This document shows positions 18,485 to 27,577 of a stretch of DNA of 64,000 bases, piece by piece. The translations under genes and the position numbers were made by a program. Each line of letters opens with the position of its first letter. The stretch's first letter is position 1. A model generated the notes under the pieces. That model ran no database searches, had not been told where the DNA came from, and saw nothing but the letters and a program-made list of their open reading frames with translations. The DNA comes from Streptomyces sedi (GTDB lineage Bacteria; Actinomycetota; Actinomycetes; Streptomycetales; Streptomycetaceae), in NCBI RefSeq assembly GCF_006335015.1, contig NZ_VDGT01000009.1, forward strand, positions 62,001 through 126,000. Direction: 5' to 3'.

Positions 18485-20251
18485 CTACAGGTACTGGCCC
18501 GTGTTGGCCACCGTGTCGATGGAGCGGCCGGTGTCGCCGCCCTGCTTGCCGGTGACCAGCGTGCGGATGAAGACGATCCGCTCGCCCTTCTTGCCGGAGA
18601 TCCGGGCCCAGTCGTCGGGGTTGGTGGTGTTGGGCAGGTCCTCGTTCTCCTTGAACTCGTCCACACAGGCCGAGATCAGGTGGGAGACGCGGATGCCCTT
18701 CTGCTGGTGGTCGAGGAAGTCCTTGATCGCCATCTTCTTGGCCCGGTCCACGATGTTCTGGATCATGGCGCCGGAGTTGAAGTCCTTGAAGTACAGGACC
18801 TCCTTGTCACCGTTGGCGTAGGTGACCTCCAGGAAGCGGTTCTCCTCGGACTCCGCGTACATCTGCTCCACGACGGTCTGGATCATGCCGTCGATCGCGG
18901 CATCCGCGTTGCCGTGGTGCTCGCCGAGGTCGTCGTCGTGCAGCGGCAGGCGCGGCGTGAGGTACTTGGAGAAGATGTCGCGGGCGGCCTCGGCGTCGGG
19001 GCGCTCGATCTTGATCTTCACGTCGAGGCGTCCCGGGCGCAGGATCGCCGGGTCGATCATGTCCTCGCGGTTGGAGGCGCCGATGACGATGACGTTCTCC
19101 AGGCCCTCCACGCCGTCGATCTCGGAGAGCAGCTGGGGAACGATCGTGTTCTCCACGTCGGAGCTGACGCCGGAGCCACGGGTGCGGAAGAGGGAGTCCA
19201 TCTCGTCGAAGAAGACGATGACGGGCGTGCCCTCGCTCGCCTTCTCCCTGGCCCGCTGGAAGACCAGGCGGATGTGGCGCTCGGTCTCGCCCACGTACTT
19301 GTTGAGCAGCTCGGGGCCCTTGATGTTGAGGAAGAAGCTCTTCCCCGCGGGCTTGCCGGTGACCTCGGCGACCTTCTTGGCGAGGGAGTTGGCGACCGCC
19401 TTGGCGATGAGCGTCTTGCCGCAGCCGGGCGGGCCGTAGAGCAGGACGCCCTTGGGCGGGCGCAGCTCGTGCTCGCGGAACAGGTCGGGGTAGAGGTAGG
19501 GCAGCTCGACCGCGTCCCTGATCAGCTCGATCTGGCCGCCGAGGCCGCCGATCCGGGTGTAGTCGATGTCCGGGACCTCTTCGAGGACCAGCTCCTCGAC
19601 CTCGCTCTTGGGCACCACCTCGAAGACGTAGCCGGAGCGCGGCTCCAGCAGCAGCGCGTCTCCGGCCCTCAGGGTGGAGGCCATCAGCGGCTCGGCGAGC
19701 TTGACCACGCGCTCCTCGTCGGTGTGGCCGACCACGAGGGCGCGCTCGCCGTCCTCCAGGACCTCCTTCAGGGTGACGATGTCCCCCGCGTTCTCGAAGT
19801 CCATCGCCGAGACGATGTTCAGCGCCTCGTTGAGCATGACCTCCTGGCCACGCCGCAGGTCGGCGGCTTCGAGTCCGGGGCTGACATTGACCCTGAGCTT
19901 CCGGCCGCCGGTGAAGATGTCGGCGGTGCCGTCCTCGGTGGCTTCGAGGAAGACGCCGAAGCCGGAGGGCGGCTGGGCGAGCCTGTCTACCTCTTCCTTG
20001 AGCGCGACGATCTGGTCACGGGCCTCCCGAAGAGTGCTTGAGAGCCGCTCGTTCTGCGCCGACACGCCGGCCAGGTTCGTCTGGAGCTCGACGATCCGCT
20101 CTTCGAGAACCCGCGTGTGCCGCGGCGAATCGGCCAGCTTGCGGCGCAGGACGGTGATCTCCTGCTCAAGGTCGGCGATCTGGCGGGTCTGGTCGTCGGA
20201 ACCTCGCCCGGACCGGATGCCGCGGTTGCTGTCGTCGTTCTGGGATACCAC
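18485..20251 (-). CDS. arc: ARC/Mpa proteasome-associated AAA+ ATPase
   Basis: 588 residues. An N-terminal coiled coil (about 24-94) captures Pup; two OB folds follow; the AAA+ domain has Walker A GPPGCGKT at 273-280, Walker B VFFDEMDS and arginine-finger region [14 protein letters not shown]. The C-terminal GQYL tail is the penultimate-tyrosine motif that docks into and opens the PrcA gate. GTG 20251 is chosen because AGGAGGTGAGG lies just upstream of it; a TTG six codons earlier would place that SD inside the coding region. Unfolds pupylated proteins and threads them into PrcBA. Confidence 0.96.
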   Translation of the reverse strand: MVSQNDDSNRGIRSGRGSDDQTRQIADLEQEITVLRRKLADSPRHTRVLEERIVELQTNLAGVSAQNERLSSTLREARDQIVALKEEVDRLAQPPSGFGVFLEATEDGTADIFTGGRKLRVNVSPGLEAADLRRGQEVMLNEALNIVSAMDFENAGDIVTLKEVLEDGERALVVGHTDEERVVKLAEPLMASTLRAGDALLLEPRSGYVFEVVPKSEVEELVLEEVPDIDYTRIGGLGGQIELIRDAVELPYLYPDLFREHELRPPKGVLLYGPPGCGKTLIAKAVANSLAKKVAEVTGKPAGKSFFLNIKGPELLNKYVGETERHIRLVFQRAREKASEGTPVIVFFDEMDSLFRTRGSGVSSDVENTIVPQLLSEIDGVEGLENVIVIGASNREDMIDPAILRPGRLDVKIKIERPDAEAARDIFSKYLTPRLPLHDDDLGEHHGNADAAIDGMIQTVVEQMYAESEENRFLEVTYANGDKEVLYFKDFNSGAMIQNIVDRAKKMAIKDFLDHQQKGIRVSHLISACVDEFKENEDLPNTTNPDDWARISGKKGERIVFIRTLVTGKQGGDTGRSIDTVANTGQYL

Positions 20252-20527
20252 GGTCCTCACCTCCTCCAAGGGGAGCTGGACGCTTCCAGACCCTACCTGG
20301 ACCGGTGCAGTTCGAAACCCCTAGATCACAAAGACGGTCGGGGCGTGTCCGATCTTCACCCTTGCGCACTCCCTCACGCGAGGGGATACCCACCCGACGC
20401 CCTCAGGAAGCGGCCGGTTGTATCGTCGGTGGTGGTCAACAGCCGTCGGGGACAGCTTCTTTTGCTGCCTCGCCCACGAAGATCCGATTCCCATGCCCCA
20501 GGACGGGGCCCGAGGAGCGACAGCCGG

Positions 20528-20854
20528 ATGAGCACGCGGAACGAGACCCCCGCAGGGGCGGCGAGCGACGAGCTGGAGGTCTGGATCGACCAGGACCTGT
20601 GCACCGGGGACGGTATCTGTGCCCAGTACGCGCCCGAGGTGTTCGAGCTGGACATCGACGGGCTCGCCTATGTGAAGCCGCCGACCGAGCCGGGCACGGA
20701 GGCCGAGTTGCTGACGGAGCCGGGGGCCAGGGCGCCCGTTCCGCTGCCGCTGCTGCGCGAGGTGTCGGACTCGGTGAAGGACTGCCCGGGGGCGTGCATC
20801 CATGTGCGTCGCGTCTCGGACGGCGTCGAGGTACTGGGCCCCGACGCCGACTGA
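20528..20854 (+). CDS. Ferredoxin, probably [3Fe-4S]
   Basis: 108 residues. The cluster ligands are CTGDGIC near residue 26 followed by CPGAC near residue 90; the C-x5-C...C-P arrangement with the strand YAPEVFELD fits small actinobacterial ferredoxins of the [3Fe-4S] type that feed electrons to cytochromes P450. A loop of about 20 residues with EPGTEAELLTEPGARAP separates the halves and is longer than usual. ATG 20528 is chosen as start. No P450 gene lies in this window. It diverges from arc across about 270 bases and converges on the secreted-protein gene. Confidence 0.85.
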   Translation: MSTRNETPAGAASDELEVWIDQDLCTGDGICAQYAPEVFELDIDGLAYVKPPTEPGTEAELLTEPGARAPVPLPLLREVSDSVKDCPGACIHVRRVSDGVEVLGPDAD

Positions 20855-20879
20855 GGCGCCCGCCGCTGGTCCTCCGGGA

Positions 20880-21455
20880 TCAGACGCTGTTCGGGGCGCG
20901 CTCGGCGGTGAGTTCGAGGCCGCCGTCGCGCCACTCCCAGCGCACGTCGCGCATCATGTCGGGGCAGCAGCGCGGGATGTCCGTGGAGGAGTAGCCGACC
21001 AGCCGGGCGGAGAAGCCGGTGCCCTCGGCGCGCAGCCGGTCGACGGTCATCTGTTCCGACGGCTCGACCAGGGTGGCCGTGACCTCGGGCGGCGCCTCGC
21101 TGCCCGCGCCGTGGGTGAGCAGGTACATGCCGTTGGGCGGGGTGCCGAGACCGGCGTCGCAGCGGACCACCGCGACCGTCTCGCCCTGGCCGTCGGAGTC
21201 GAGGTCCACCTCCGCCTGGTCAGTGACCAGCACGTCGAACGGGCCGCAGTCCACCGGGTAGTCGGCGATCGTCGCGTCGGGGCCGGCGGTGAGGACGGGC
21301 CCCGAGGTGGCGCCGGCGCCGGTCGGCTGGACGAGGGCCGCGGCGCCGGTGACGGCGGCGACGCCGACGGCGGTGACCAGCCAGTGCCGGGGGCGGGCGT
21401 GGGTGTGCGGGGGGCCTTCGGTGCGCGGGGGGTGGGGCGCTGCCGATTGCTGCAC
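20880..21455 (-). CDS. Putative secreted or membrane-anchored protein, function unknown
   Basis: 191 residues. After a polar, histidine/proline-rich N-terminus there is one hydrophobic segment (HWLVTAVGVAAVTGAAALV, about residues 24-42), consistent with a signal sequence or anchor. The exported part contains DLDSDGQGETVAVVRCDAG, a calcium-loop-like acidic repeat of the kind seen in FG-GAP/VCBS proteins, and four cysteines including a CC pair. GTG 21455 is chosen because CAGGAGAA lies eight bases upstream. Conserved in Streptomyces beside the ferredoxin and trmI genes as far as I recall; no function assigned. Confidence 0.65.
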   Translation of the reverse strand: MQQSAAPHPPRTEGPPHTHARPRHWLVTAVGVAAVTGAAALVQPTGAGATSGPVLTAGPDATIADYPVDCGPFDVLVTDQAEVDLDSDGQGETVAVVRCDAGLGTPPNGMYLLTHGAGSEAPPEVTATLVEPSEQMTVDRLRAEGTGFSARLVGYSSTDIPRCCPDMMRDVRWEWRDGGLELTAERAPNSV

Positions 21456-21711
21456 GCTGGGGTTCTCCTGGGGCGGGAGTGCGGCGTGCCACGTCGCGGG
21501 CCCCTGGTGGGGCGTGCCGTGGCGGGACGGGATGGCCGGCTGACGCGCCGGCAGACCGGCATCGTGCCATATCTCACATCGCCGGGGAACGGCGGGGGGC
21601 GGTTGGTCCCGCACCCCTCACCGTTCCCACCCGTTTCCTCGCCGCTCCCGCCCCTCGTGGTCAAGGGCCGGGCGGGCGGCGGGAGTTCGGGAGGTGGCCT
21701 CGGGAGGGGCC

Positions 21712-22605
21712 TCAGGAGGCGGCTGAACCAGGGCCCGAGTAGTCGGAGCCGTAGGCGCCGGGGGCCGGGCGGCGGCGGCGCAGCGGCGGGGTGACCCCGT
21801 CGGCGAGGCGGCGCGCGGTCAGCAGGAAGCCGGTGTGCCCGATCATCCGGTGGTCCGGACGGACGGCCAGGCCCTCGACGTGCCAGGTGCGGACCATGGT
21901 CTCCCAGGCGGTCGGCTCGTTGAAGCTGCCGTGCTCCCTGAGGGTCTCGACGGTGCGCGCGAGCTGGGTCGTGGTGGCCACGTAGGCGCAGAGGATGCCG
22001 CCGGGGACCAGAGCCTTGGCGACGGGGTCCAGGCACTCCCAGGGAGCGAGCATGTCCAGGATGACCCGGTCGACGTCGGTGTCCGAGAGGTTGTCCTGGA
22101 GGTCGCCGACCGTCAGCTCCCAGGCGGGGTGCGGGCTTCCGAAGTAACGGGTGACGTTCTCCCTGGCGATGTCCGCGAAGTCGGCGCGGCGCTCGTAGGA
22201 GTGCAGCATCCCCTGGTCGCCGATGGCGCGCAGCAGGAACGTGGAGAGCGACCCCGAGCCCACGCCGGCCTCCACCACCCGGGCGCCGGGGAAGATGTCG
22301 GCCATGGCCAGGATCTGCCCCGCGTCCTTCGGGTAGACCACCGCGGCTCCGCGTGGCATGGACAGGACGTAGTCGGGGAGCAGAGGGCGCAGCGCCAGAT
22401 AGGCGACGTTTCCCGTGGTGCGGACCACCGTCCCCTCGGGGGCGCCGATCAGCTCGTCGTGGGGGAAGGCTCCCTTGTGGGTGTGGAAGCTCTTTCCCGC
22501 CTCAAGCGTGAACGTGTAGTGGCGGCCCTTGGGGTCGGTCAGCTGTACCTGGTCCCCGACCTCGAAGGGCCCGCGACGGCGGGCGGCACCGGTCGGTTCG
22601 GACAT
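21712..22605 (-). CDS. trmI: tRNA (adenine-58-N1)-methyltransferase, TrmI
   Basis: 297 residues. N-terminal beta barrel (GDQVQLTDPKGRHYTFTLEAGKSFHTHKG) and class I Rossmann methyltransferase with SAM-binding motif VVEAGVGSGSLSTFLLRAIG near residues 111-130, and DRVILDMLAPWECL with the catalytic region. It methylates A58 in the T-loop of tRNAs as a tetramer. The C-terminus (after about residue 265) is an arginine/proline-rich tail typical of actinobacterial forms. ATG 22605. The site-2 protease gene ends 70 bases upstream on the same strand. Confidence 0.94.
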   Translation of the reverse strand: MSEPTGAARRRGPFEVGDQVQLTDPKGRHYTFTLEAGKSFHTHKGAFPHDELIGAPEGTVVRTTGNVAYLALRPLLPDYVLSMPRGAAVVYPKDAGQILAMADIFPGARVVEAGVGSGSLSTFLLRAIGDQGMLHSYERRADFADIARENVTRYFGSPHPAWELTVGDLQDNLSDTDVDRVILDMLAPWECLDPVAKALVPGGILCAYVATTTQLARTVETLREHGSFNEPTAWETMVRTWHVEGLAVRPDHRMIGHTGFLLTARRLADGVTPPLRRRRPAPGAYGSDYSGPGSAAS

Positions 22606-22674
22606 GGCGGCAAGACTAGTCCAGACGGGGAGCCGGTCCGTAATCGAGGCGTGCGAGGGCCGGTCGCGCGGGCG

Positions 22675-24018
22675 TCAGCTCACGGGGGCGGGCTCGCCCC
22701 GTTCCATGGCGGCGAGGACCCGGTCGACGTCGCGGGCGGAGAGCACGCCGCAGGTCGCGCCGTCCTCGTCGACGACCAGGTACTCGCTGGCCGGGGTGGC
22801 GTCGAGGTGCTCCAGCAGCCGTTCGCCGGCGAGGTCGGCGGGGACACGCATCCCCTCGGTCAGCTCCTCGGCGACGGCGATGACCGGCACCCAGGGCCGG
22901 CGTTCCTCGGCGACGGTGGCGACGGCCGCCTCGCGGACCAGGGCGAGCGGGGTGCCGTCGTCGTCTTCGACCAGCAGGGCGTTGGCGCCGACCTCGTTGG
23001 CCCGGCGCAGCGCCTCGGCCAGAGAGGTCTCGGCGGCGACGGGGACCGCGCGGCGCAGCAGGGAGCGGGCCGTCAGCGCCGGCAGCCCGGCCTCGCGGCG
23101 GGCGATCCGCAGGCTGCGCCCGGCGGAGAGCCAGATGACGGCGGCCAGCACGGCGGCCAGCAGCGCGTCGAGCAGCGGCTGGAGGCCGCCGAACGCGGCG
23201 CGGTCGCCCATCAGCAGATAGGTCGCGGTGGGGAAGCCGACGAGCACCAGCAGCGCCAGCGCCCGGCCGGCCCAGACGGTGATGACGGTGGCCCGCAGTA
23301 TGTCTCCGGTGCGCCACCACAGGGCGGCGCGCAGCATCCGGCCGCCGTCCAGGGGCAGTCCCGGGAGCAGGTTGAACGCGGCGACGATCAGGTTGGAGAT
23401 CATCAGCGCGGCGATCAGCACGCCGGGCACGGTGCCGGGCTCGACGAGAAGCAGCCCGAGCGCGAAGACCCCGCCGAGCAGCAGCGAGAGCAGCGGGCCG
23501 GCGCCGACGACGGCCAGGTCCCTGGCGGGGGTCGCCGAGCGGTCGTCGATCTCGGAGGCTCCGCCGACGAACTGGATCTGCACGCGGTGGACGGGCAGGC
23601 CGAGGCGGAGCGCGACATAGGTGTGGGCCAACTCGTGGACCAGCACGGAGCCGTAGAACGCGACGGCGAAGAAGAGCGCCACCGCGTAGCGGGCGGCGCC
23701 GAGTTCGGGCAGCACCCGGTCGAGCTGGTGGCCGAAGAGCAGGGTGATCAGGGCCGCGACCAGGAACCAGCTGGGGGTCACCAGAACGGGCACGCCCCGC
23801 ACGCGGCCCATCAGCAGCGCGCCGCGGGGGCGGCCGGGGTCGCGGGGCCGGTCCTCCCCGTTCTCCCGGCTCACCGGCGGTCCGTGGGGCGCGCGTTCGG
23901 CCGGGGTGTCGGGGGCGGCGGCGTGCTCCGGGCGTGTCGGTGTCTCCGGGCGCTCCGGCTCTCCGGGCCGCCCCGGCTCGTCCGGCTCGGGTGACCGGTC
24001 GGTCGTGGTCTTCGCCAC
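22675..24018 (-). CDS. Site-2 protease family zinc metalloprotease (M50) with CBS domains
   Basis: 447 residues. A proline/glutamate-rich N-terminus of about 70 residues is followed by six or so membrane spans; VLVHELAHTYVALRLG holds the HExxH zinc motif and NLLPGLPLDGGRMLRA the third ligand, both placed within the membrane as in intramembrane proteases. Residues about 320-440 form two CBS repeats (VPVAAETSLAEALRRANEVGANALLVED... and ASEYLVVDEDGATCGVLSARDVDRVL), which usually bind adenine nucleotides. So cleavage of a membrane substrate may respond to nucleotide. GTG start with GGGGAG upstream. Divergent from the RecB-type nuclease. Confidence 0.92.
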   Translation of the reverse strand: MAKTTTDRSPEPDEPGRPGEPERPETPTRPEHAAAPDTPAERAPHGPPVSRENGEDRPRDPGRPRGALLMGRVRGVPVLVTPSWFLVAALITLLFGHQLDRVLPELGAARYAVALFFAVAFYGSVLVHELAHTYVALRLGLPVHRVQIQFVGGASEIDDRSATPARDLAVVGAGPLLSLLLGGVFALGLLLVEPGTVPGVLIAALMISNLIVAAFNLLPGLPLDGGRMLRAALWWRTGDILRATVITVWAGRALALLVLVGFPTATYLLMGDRAAFGGLQPLLDALLAAVLAAVIWLSAGRSLRIARREAGLPALTARSLLRRAVPVAAETSLAEALRRANEVGANALLVEDDDGTPLALVREAAVATVAEERRPWVPVIAVAEELTEGMRVPADLAGERLLEHLDATPASEYLVVDEDGATCGVLSARDVDRVLAAMERGEPAPVS

Positions 24019-24110
24019 CTGCTCCCCTCGGGCCTCGCGGCCACGCGTGGCCGCCGCGTGGAGACGATGGTATGGGCTGGCTGTCAGTGACGCGCCGTAG
24101 GGTTCGGTGC

Positions 24111-25133
24111 ATGAGTCGCTCCACCGCCGCGCCGCCGCGTTCCCTGTCTCCTTCCCGGGCCGCCGACTTTCAACAGTGCCCGCTGCTCTACCGGTTCCGC
24201 GTCATCGACAAGCTGCCCGAGGAGCCGAGCGAGGCGGCGACGCGGGGCACCGTGGTGCACGCGGTGCTGGAGCGGCTCTTCGACGCGCCGGCGGCGGAGC
24301 GCAGCGTGCCGAGGGCGCGGGCGCTGGTGGGGCCGGAGTGGCGGCGGTTGCTGGCGAAGCGGCCGGAGCTGGCGCGGCTCTTCGGGGCCGGCGGGGGCGC
24401 CGGGGAGGAGCGGGAGCCGGCTGACGCGCCGTCATCCGCGGACGGGGGCGGGGACGACGGGGGCGACGGGGGCGACGGGGGCGAGCTGGACGCCGAGCGG
24501 CTGGCCGCGTTCCTGGCCGAGGCGGAGCGGCTGGTGGAGCGGTGGTTCACGTTGGAGGACCCGACGCGTCTTGAGCCGGCCGAGCGGGAGTTGTGGGTCG
24601 AGACGACGCTGGAGACGGGGCTGCGGCTGCGCGGGGTCATCGACCGGGTGGACGTGGCGCCCGGCGGGGACATCCGGATCGTCGACTACAAGACGGGCAA
24701 GGCGCCCCGGCCGGAGTTCGCCTCGGGGGCGCTCTTCCAGATGAGGTTCTACGCGCTGGTGCTGTGGCGGCTGCGCGGAGTGGTGCCGCGTCGGCTCCAG
24801 TTGGTCTATCTGGGCAGCGGCGAGGTGGTGACGTACGACCCGGACGAGTCGGATCTGCGTGGCGTCGAGCGGAAGGTGCTGGCGCTGTGGGACGCGATCC
24901 AGCGGGCGACGGAGTCGGGCGACTGGCGGCCCCGCCGGGGGAAGCTGTGCTCCTGGTGCGACCACCAGGCGCGCTGCCCGGAGTTCGGCGGCACTCCCCC
25001 GCCGTACCCGTTGGACATCCAGACGGCGCTGCCGCTGCCGGCGCAGCCGTCCGGTGAAGAGCGCGGGGAGGGCGGGGAGTTGGCGCGCGAGGGCGCCCGG
25101 GCGCCGGTGGCGCGGTCGGGTGAGCCAGAATGA
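24111..25133 (+). CDS. RecB-family PD-(D/E)XK exonuclease with predicted Fe-S cluster
   Basis: 340 residues. Motifs: SPSRAADFQQCPLLYRFR at the N-terminus, GTVVHAVLERLF, then LRGVIDRVDVAPGGDIRIVDYKTGKAP giving the catalytic D...DYK nuclease core. Four cysteines are placed as in AddB/Cas4: one near residue 23 and CSWCDHQARC near 280, so a [4Fe-4S] staple is likely. A glycine/aspartate-rich low-complexity linker sits at about 105-125. Role probably DNA end processing; the family is widespread in actinobacteria without defined function. Starts at ATG 24111; the response regulator gene begins 60 bases after its stop. Confidence 0.88.
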   Translation: MSRSTAAPPRSLSPSRAADFQQCPLLYRFRVIDKLPEEPSEAATRGTVVHAVLERLFDAPAAERSVPRARALVGPEWRRLLAKRPELARLFGAGGGAGEEREPADAPSSADGGGDDGGDGGDGGELDAERLAAFLAEAERLVERWFTLEDPTRLEPAERELWVETTLETGLRLRGVIDRVDVAPGGDIRIVDYKTGKAPRPEFASGALFQMRFYALVLWRLRGVVPRRLQLVYLGSGEVVTYDPDESDLRGVERKVLALWDAIQRATESGDWRPRRGKLCSWCDHQARCPEFGGTPPPYPLDIQTALPLPAQPSGEERGEGGELAREGARAPVARSGEPE

Positions 25134-25193
25134 TCGTGGATCTCGGCCGCAGTCCAGCCGGCGCGGCCGTCTCCCCGACCGAAGGGCGCTTCG

Positions 25194-25862
25194 ATGCCGA
25201 TCCGCGTTCTGCTGGTGGACGACCAGCCCCTGCTGCGCACCGGTTTCCGGATGATCCTGGAGGCCGAGCCCGATCTGGCCGTGGTGGGCGAGGCGGGTGA
25301 CGGCGTCCAGGCGCTGGAGCAGGTGCGGGCGCTCCAGCCCGACGTGGTGCTGATGGACATCCGGATGCCGAGGATGGACGGGGTGGAGGCCACCCGGCAG
25401 ATCACCGGGACGGTCAAGGACGGCCCGGTGAAGGTGCTGGTCCTGACCACCTTCGATCTGGACGAGTACGTGGTGGAGGCGCTGCGCGCCGGGTCCAGCG
25501 GCTTTCTGTTGAAGGACGCGCCGGCCGCCGAGCTGGTGCAGGCGATCCGGGTGGTCGCCGGCGGCGAGGCGATGCTGGCGCCGAGTGTCACCCGTCGGCT
25601 GCTGGACATGTACGCCTCCAAGCTGCCCTCGGGCGAGGAGCCGGTCCCCGACGCGCTGGGGACGCTCACCGAGCGGGAGGTGGAGGTGCTGAAGCTGGTG
25701 GCGCGCGGCCTGTCCAACGCGGAGATCGCCGCCGACCTCTTCGTCAGCGAGACGACGGTGAAGACCCACGTCGGCCATGTGCTCACCAAGCTGGAGCTGC
25801 GGGACCGGGTGCAGGCCGCGGTCTTCGCCTACGAGAGCGGGCTGGTGCGCCCCGGCAGTTGA
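25194..25862 (+). CDS. NarL/LuxR-family response regulator
   Basis: 222 residues. Receiver domain with acidic pocket VDDQ (Asp9, Asp10) and phospho-acceptor Asp55 in VLMDIRMPRMDG; switch Thr in VLVLTTFDLDEYV; conserved Lys in LLKDAPAAEL. The C-terminal LuxR helix-turn-helix reads LTEREVEVLKLVARGLSNAEIAADLFVSETTVKTHVGHVLTKL. All phosphorylation residues are intact, but no histidine kinase is adjacent, so it is an orphan. ATG 25194 follows GAAGGGCG. Converges with the solute-binding lipoprotein gene. Confidence 0.93.
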   Translation: MPIRVLLVDDQPLLRTGFRMILEAEPDLAVVGEAGDGVQALEQVRALQPDVVLMDIRMPRMDGVEATRQITGTVKDGPVKVLVLTTFDLDEYVVEALRAGSSGFLLKDAPAAELVQAIRVVAGGEAMLAPSVTRRLLDMYASKLPSGEEPVPDALGTLTEREVEVLKLVARGLSNAEIAADLFVSETTVKTHVGHVLTKLELRDRVQAAVFAYESGLVRPGS

Positions 25863-25887
25863 GCCGGCGGCCGGGCGGGGCCCCGGG

Positions 25888-27480
25888 TCAGGCCTCGGAC
25901 AGCTCCAGCTCCCAGAAGCGGAAGACGGTGGAGGGGTCGAGCGTCCACTGGAGCCCGTTGATCCGTTCGTCGGCGACCGCGTACTGGCGGCCCTGCCAGA
26001 GCGGGATCAGCGGGACCTCGTCGGCGACGATGTCCTGCACCTCCTCGAAGGCGGGCACGGAGTCGGCGCGGGCGGCCTCCTGGCGGGTGGCGGGCAGCAG
26101 CTCGCCGGTGATCCGCTCCGAGGTGTAGCCGTTGGCCAGCACGTTGTCGGCGCCGAAGAACGGGTCGGTGAAGTTCTCCGGGTCGGGGAAGTCGGGGACC
26201 CAGCCCCGGACGAACGCGCCGTACTCGCCGTCGGCGACGCCCTCGGCGAACTCCTCGGCCGGCACGCTCTCCACCGTCGCCTCGAAGAGCCCGCTGTCGT
26301 TGAGCTGGTCCGCCAGGTACTCGAACGCGGCGACGGTGTCCGGGCCGAAGCGGACCGGGGTGGCCCAGAGCGTCAGCTCGACGGGCTCGGTGACGCCGGC
26401 CTCCCGAAGGGTCCGCGCGGCGGCCTCGGGGTCCCCGGTGGCGCCGTACCGGTCGAAGAACGCGGTGTTGTGGCCGGTGATCCCGGCCGGCACCACCGAG
26501 TACAGCGGCTCGGCGGTGCGCTGGTAGACGTCGCGCACCAGCGCCTCGCGGTCGACCAGCTGGGCGATCGCGCGGCGCACCGCCGGGTCGCCGGTGACGG
26601 GGTCGTCGAGGTGGAAGACCAGGTACTGCGCCTCGGCGCTGGTGCCGTCGACGACCTTCAGGTCGCCCGTGCCGCTGCGGTCCTCGGTCTCCAGTCCCGC
26701 GATGTCGCCGGAGGCCAGCCCGCGGTAGGCGACGTCCACGTCGCCGCCGCGCACCGCCTCGCCGAGCGCCTCCTGGTCGCCGTGGAAGAGCCGCATGGTG
26801 ACGCCGGAGTTCTTCGCCTCGGCGGGGCCGTGGTAGTCGTCGTTGACCTCGAAGACCACCTCGTCCTCGCCGTAGCCGGCGAGCGTGTACACGCCCGAGC
26901 CGACGGCCTGGCCGTCGGTGCGCAGCCGGTCGGAAGGGTACTCGCGGTGGTCGACGAGGGAGCCGGCGCCGGAGGCGATCTTCTGCGGGAAGGTGGCGTC
27001 CGGCTCGTTGAGGTGGAAGGTGACGGTCCTGTCGTCCGGGGTCTCGACGCGGTCGATCGTGGAGAGCATCACCGCGGGCCCGTCGGGGTCGTCGATCCGC
27101 AGCGTGCGGTCGAAGGAGAACTTGACGTCCTTCGAGGTCAGCGCGTTGCCGTTGCTGAACGTCAGCCCGTCCCTGAGCGTGCAGGTGTAGCGCTGGCTGG
27201 CCCGGTCGGTGAAGCCGCACTCCTCGGCGGCCTCGGGCTGCGGCTCGGTGCCGCCGGGCGGGAAGCTGAGCAGTGACTGGAAGACGTTGTTGAAGACCAG
27301 CCAGGATCCGGGGTCGTAGCCGGAGGCGGGGTCGACGGAGAGCACCTCGTCGCTCATGCCGACGGTGATGGCCTCACCGTCGCCCGCGCCGTCGTCCTCG
27401 GTCAGTCCACAGCCGGCCAGCAGGGCCACGGCCAGTGAGAGGGCGAGTGTGGGGCGCGCCCTCCCCAAGCGGGTCTTCAC
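25888..27480 (-). CDS. Peptide/nickel-type ABC transporter substrate-binding lipoprotein (orphan)
   Basis: 530 residues, SBP family 5 (DppA/OppA type). Signal peptide with lipobox LLAGCG (Cys about 25). Family sequence is clear: VGMSDEVLSVDPASGYD, RDGLTFSNGNALTSKDVKFSFDR, VRRAIAQLVDREALVRDVYQ, VRGWVPDFPDPENFTDPFFG. It should bind oligopeptides or a similar ligand outside the membrane. No permease or ATPase is adjacent, so it must pair with components encoded elsewhere. GTG 27480. A HAD phosphatase gene lies upstream on the same strand. Confidence 0.92.
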   Translation of the reverse strand: MKTRLGRARPTLALSLAVALLAGCGLTEDDGAGDGEAITVGMSDEVLSVDPASGYDPGSWLVFNNVFQSLLSFPPGGTEPQPEAAEECGFTDRASQRYTCTLRDGLTFSNGNALTSKDVKFSFDRTLRIDDPDGPAVMLSTIDRVETPDDRTVTFHLNEPDATFPQKIASGAGSLVDHREYPSDRLRTDGQAVGSGVYTLAGYGEDEVVFEVNDDYHGPAEAKNSGVTMRLFHGDQEALGEAVRGGDVDVAYRGLASGDIAGLETEDRSGTGDLKVVDGTSAEAQYLVFHLDDPVTGDPAVRRAIAQLVDREALVRDVYQRTAEPLYSVVPAGITGHNTAFFDRYGATGDPEAAARTLREAGVTEPVELTLWATPVRFGPDTVAAFEYLADQLNDSGLFEATVESVPAEEFAEGVADGEYGAFVRGWVPDFPDPENFTDPFFGADNVLANGYTSERITGELLPATRQEAARADSVPAFEEVQDIVADEVPLIPLWQGRQYAVADERINGLQWTLDPSTVFRFWELELSEA

Positions 27481-27577
27481 GGTGTCGGTCCTTCGGTCGC
27501 TTCACGGTCCTCGTCGACGAGCAATCGACCCTAGTTCGGCGCGGAACGCCCACGACACCGCGCACGAGTGAGATGGG

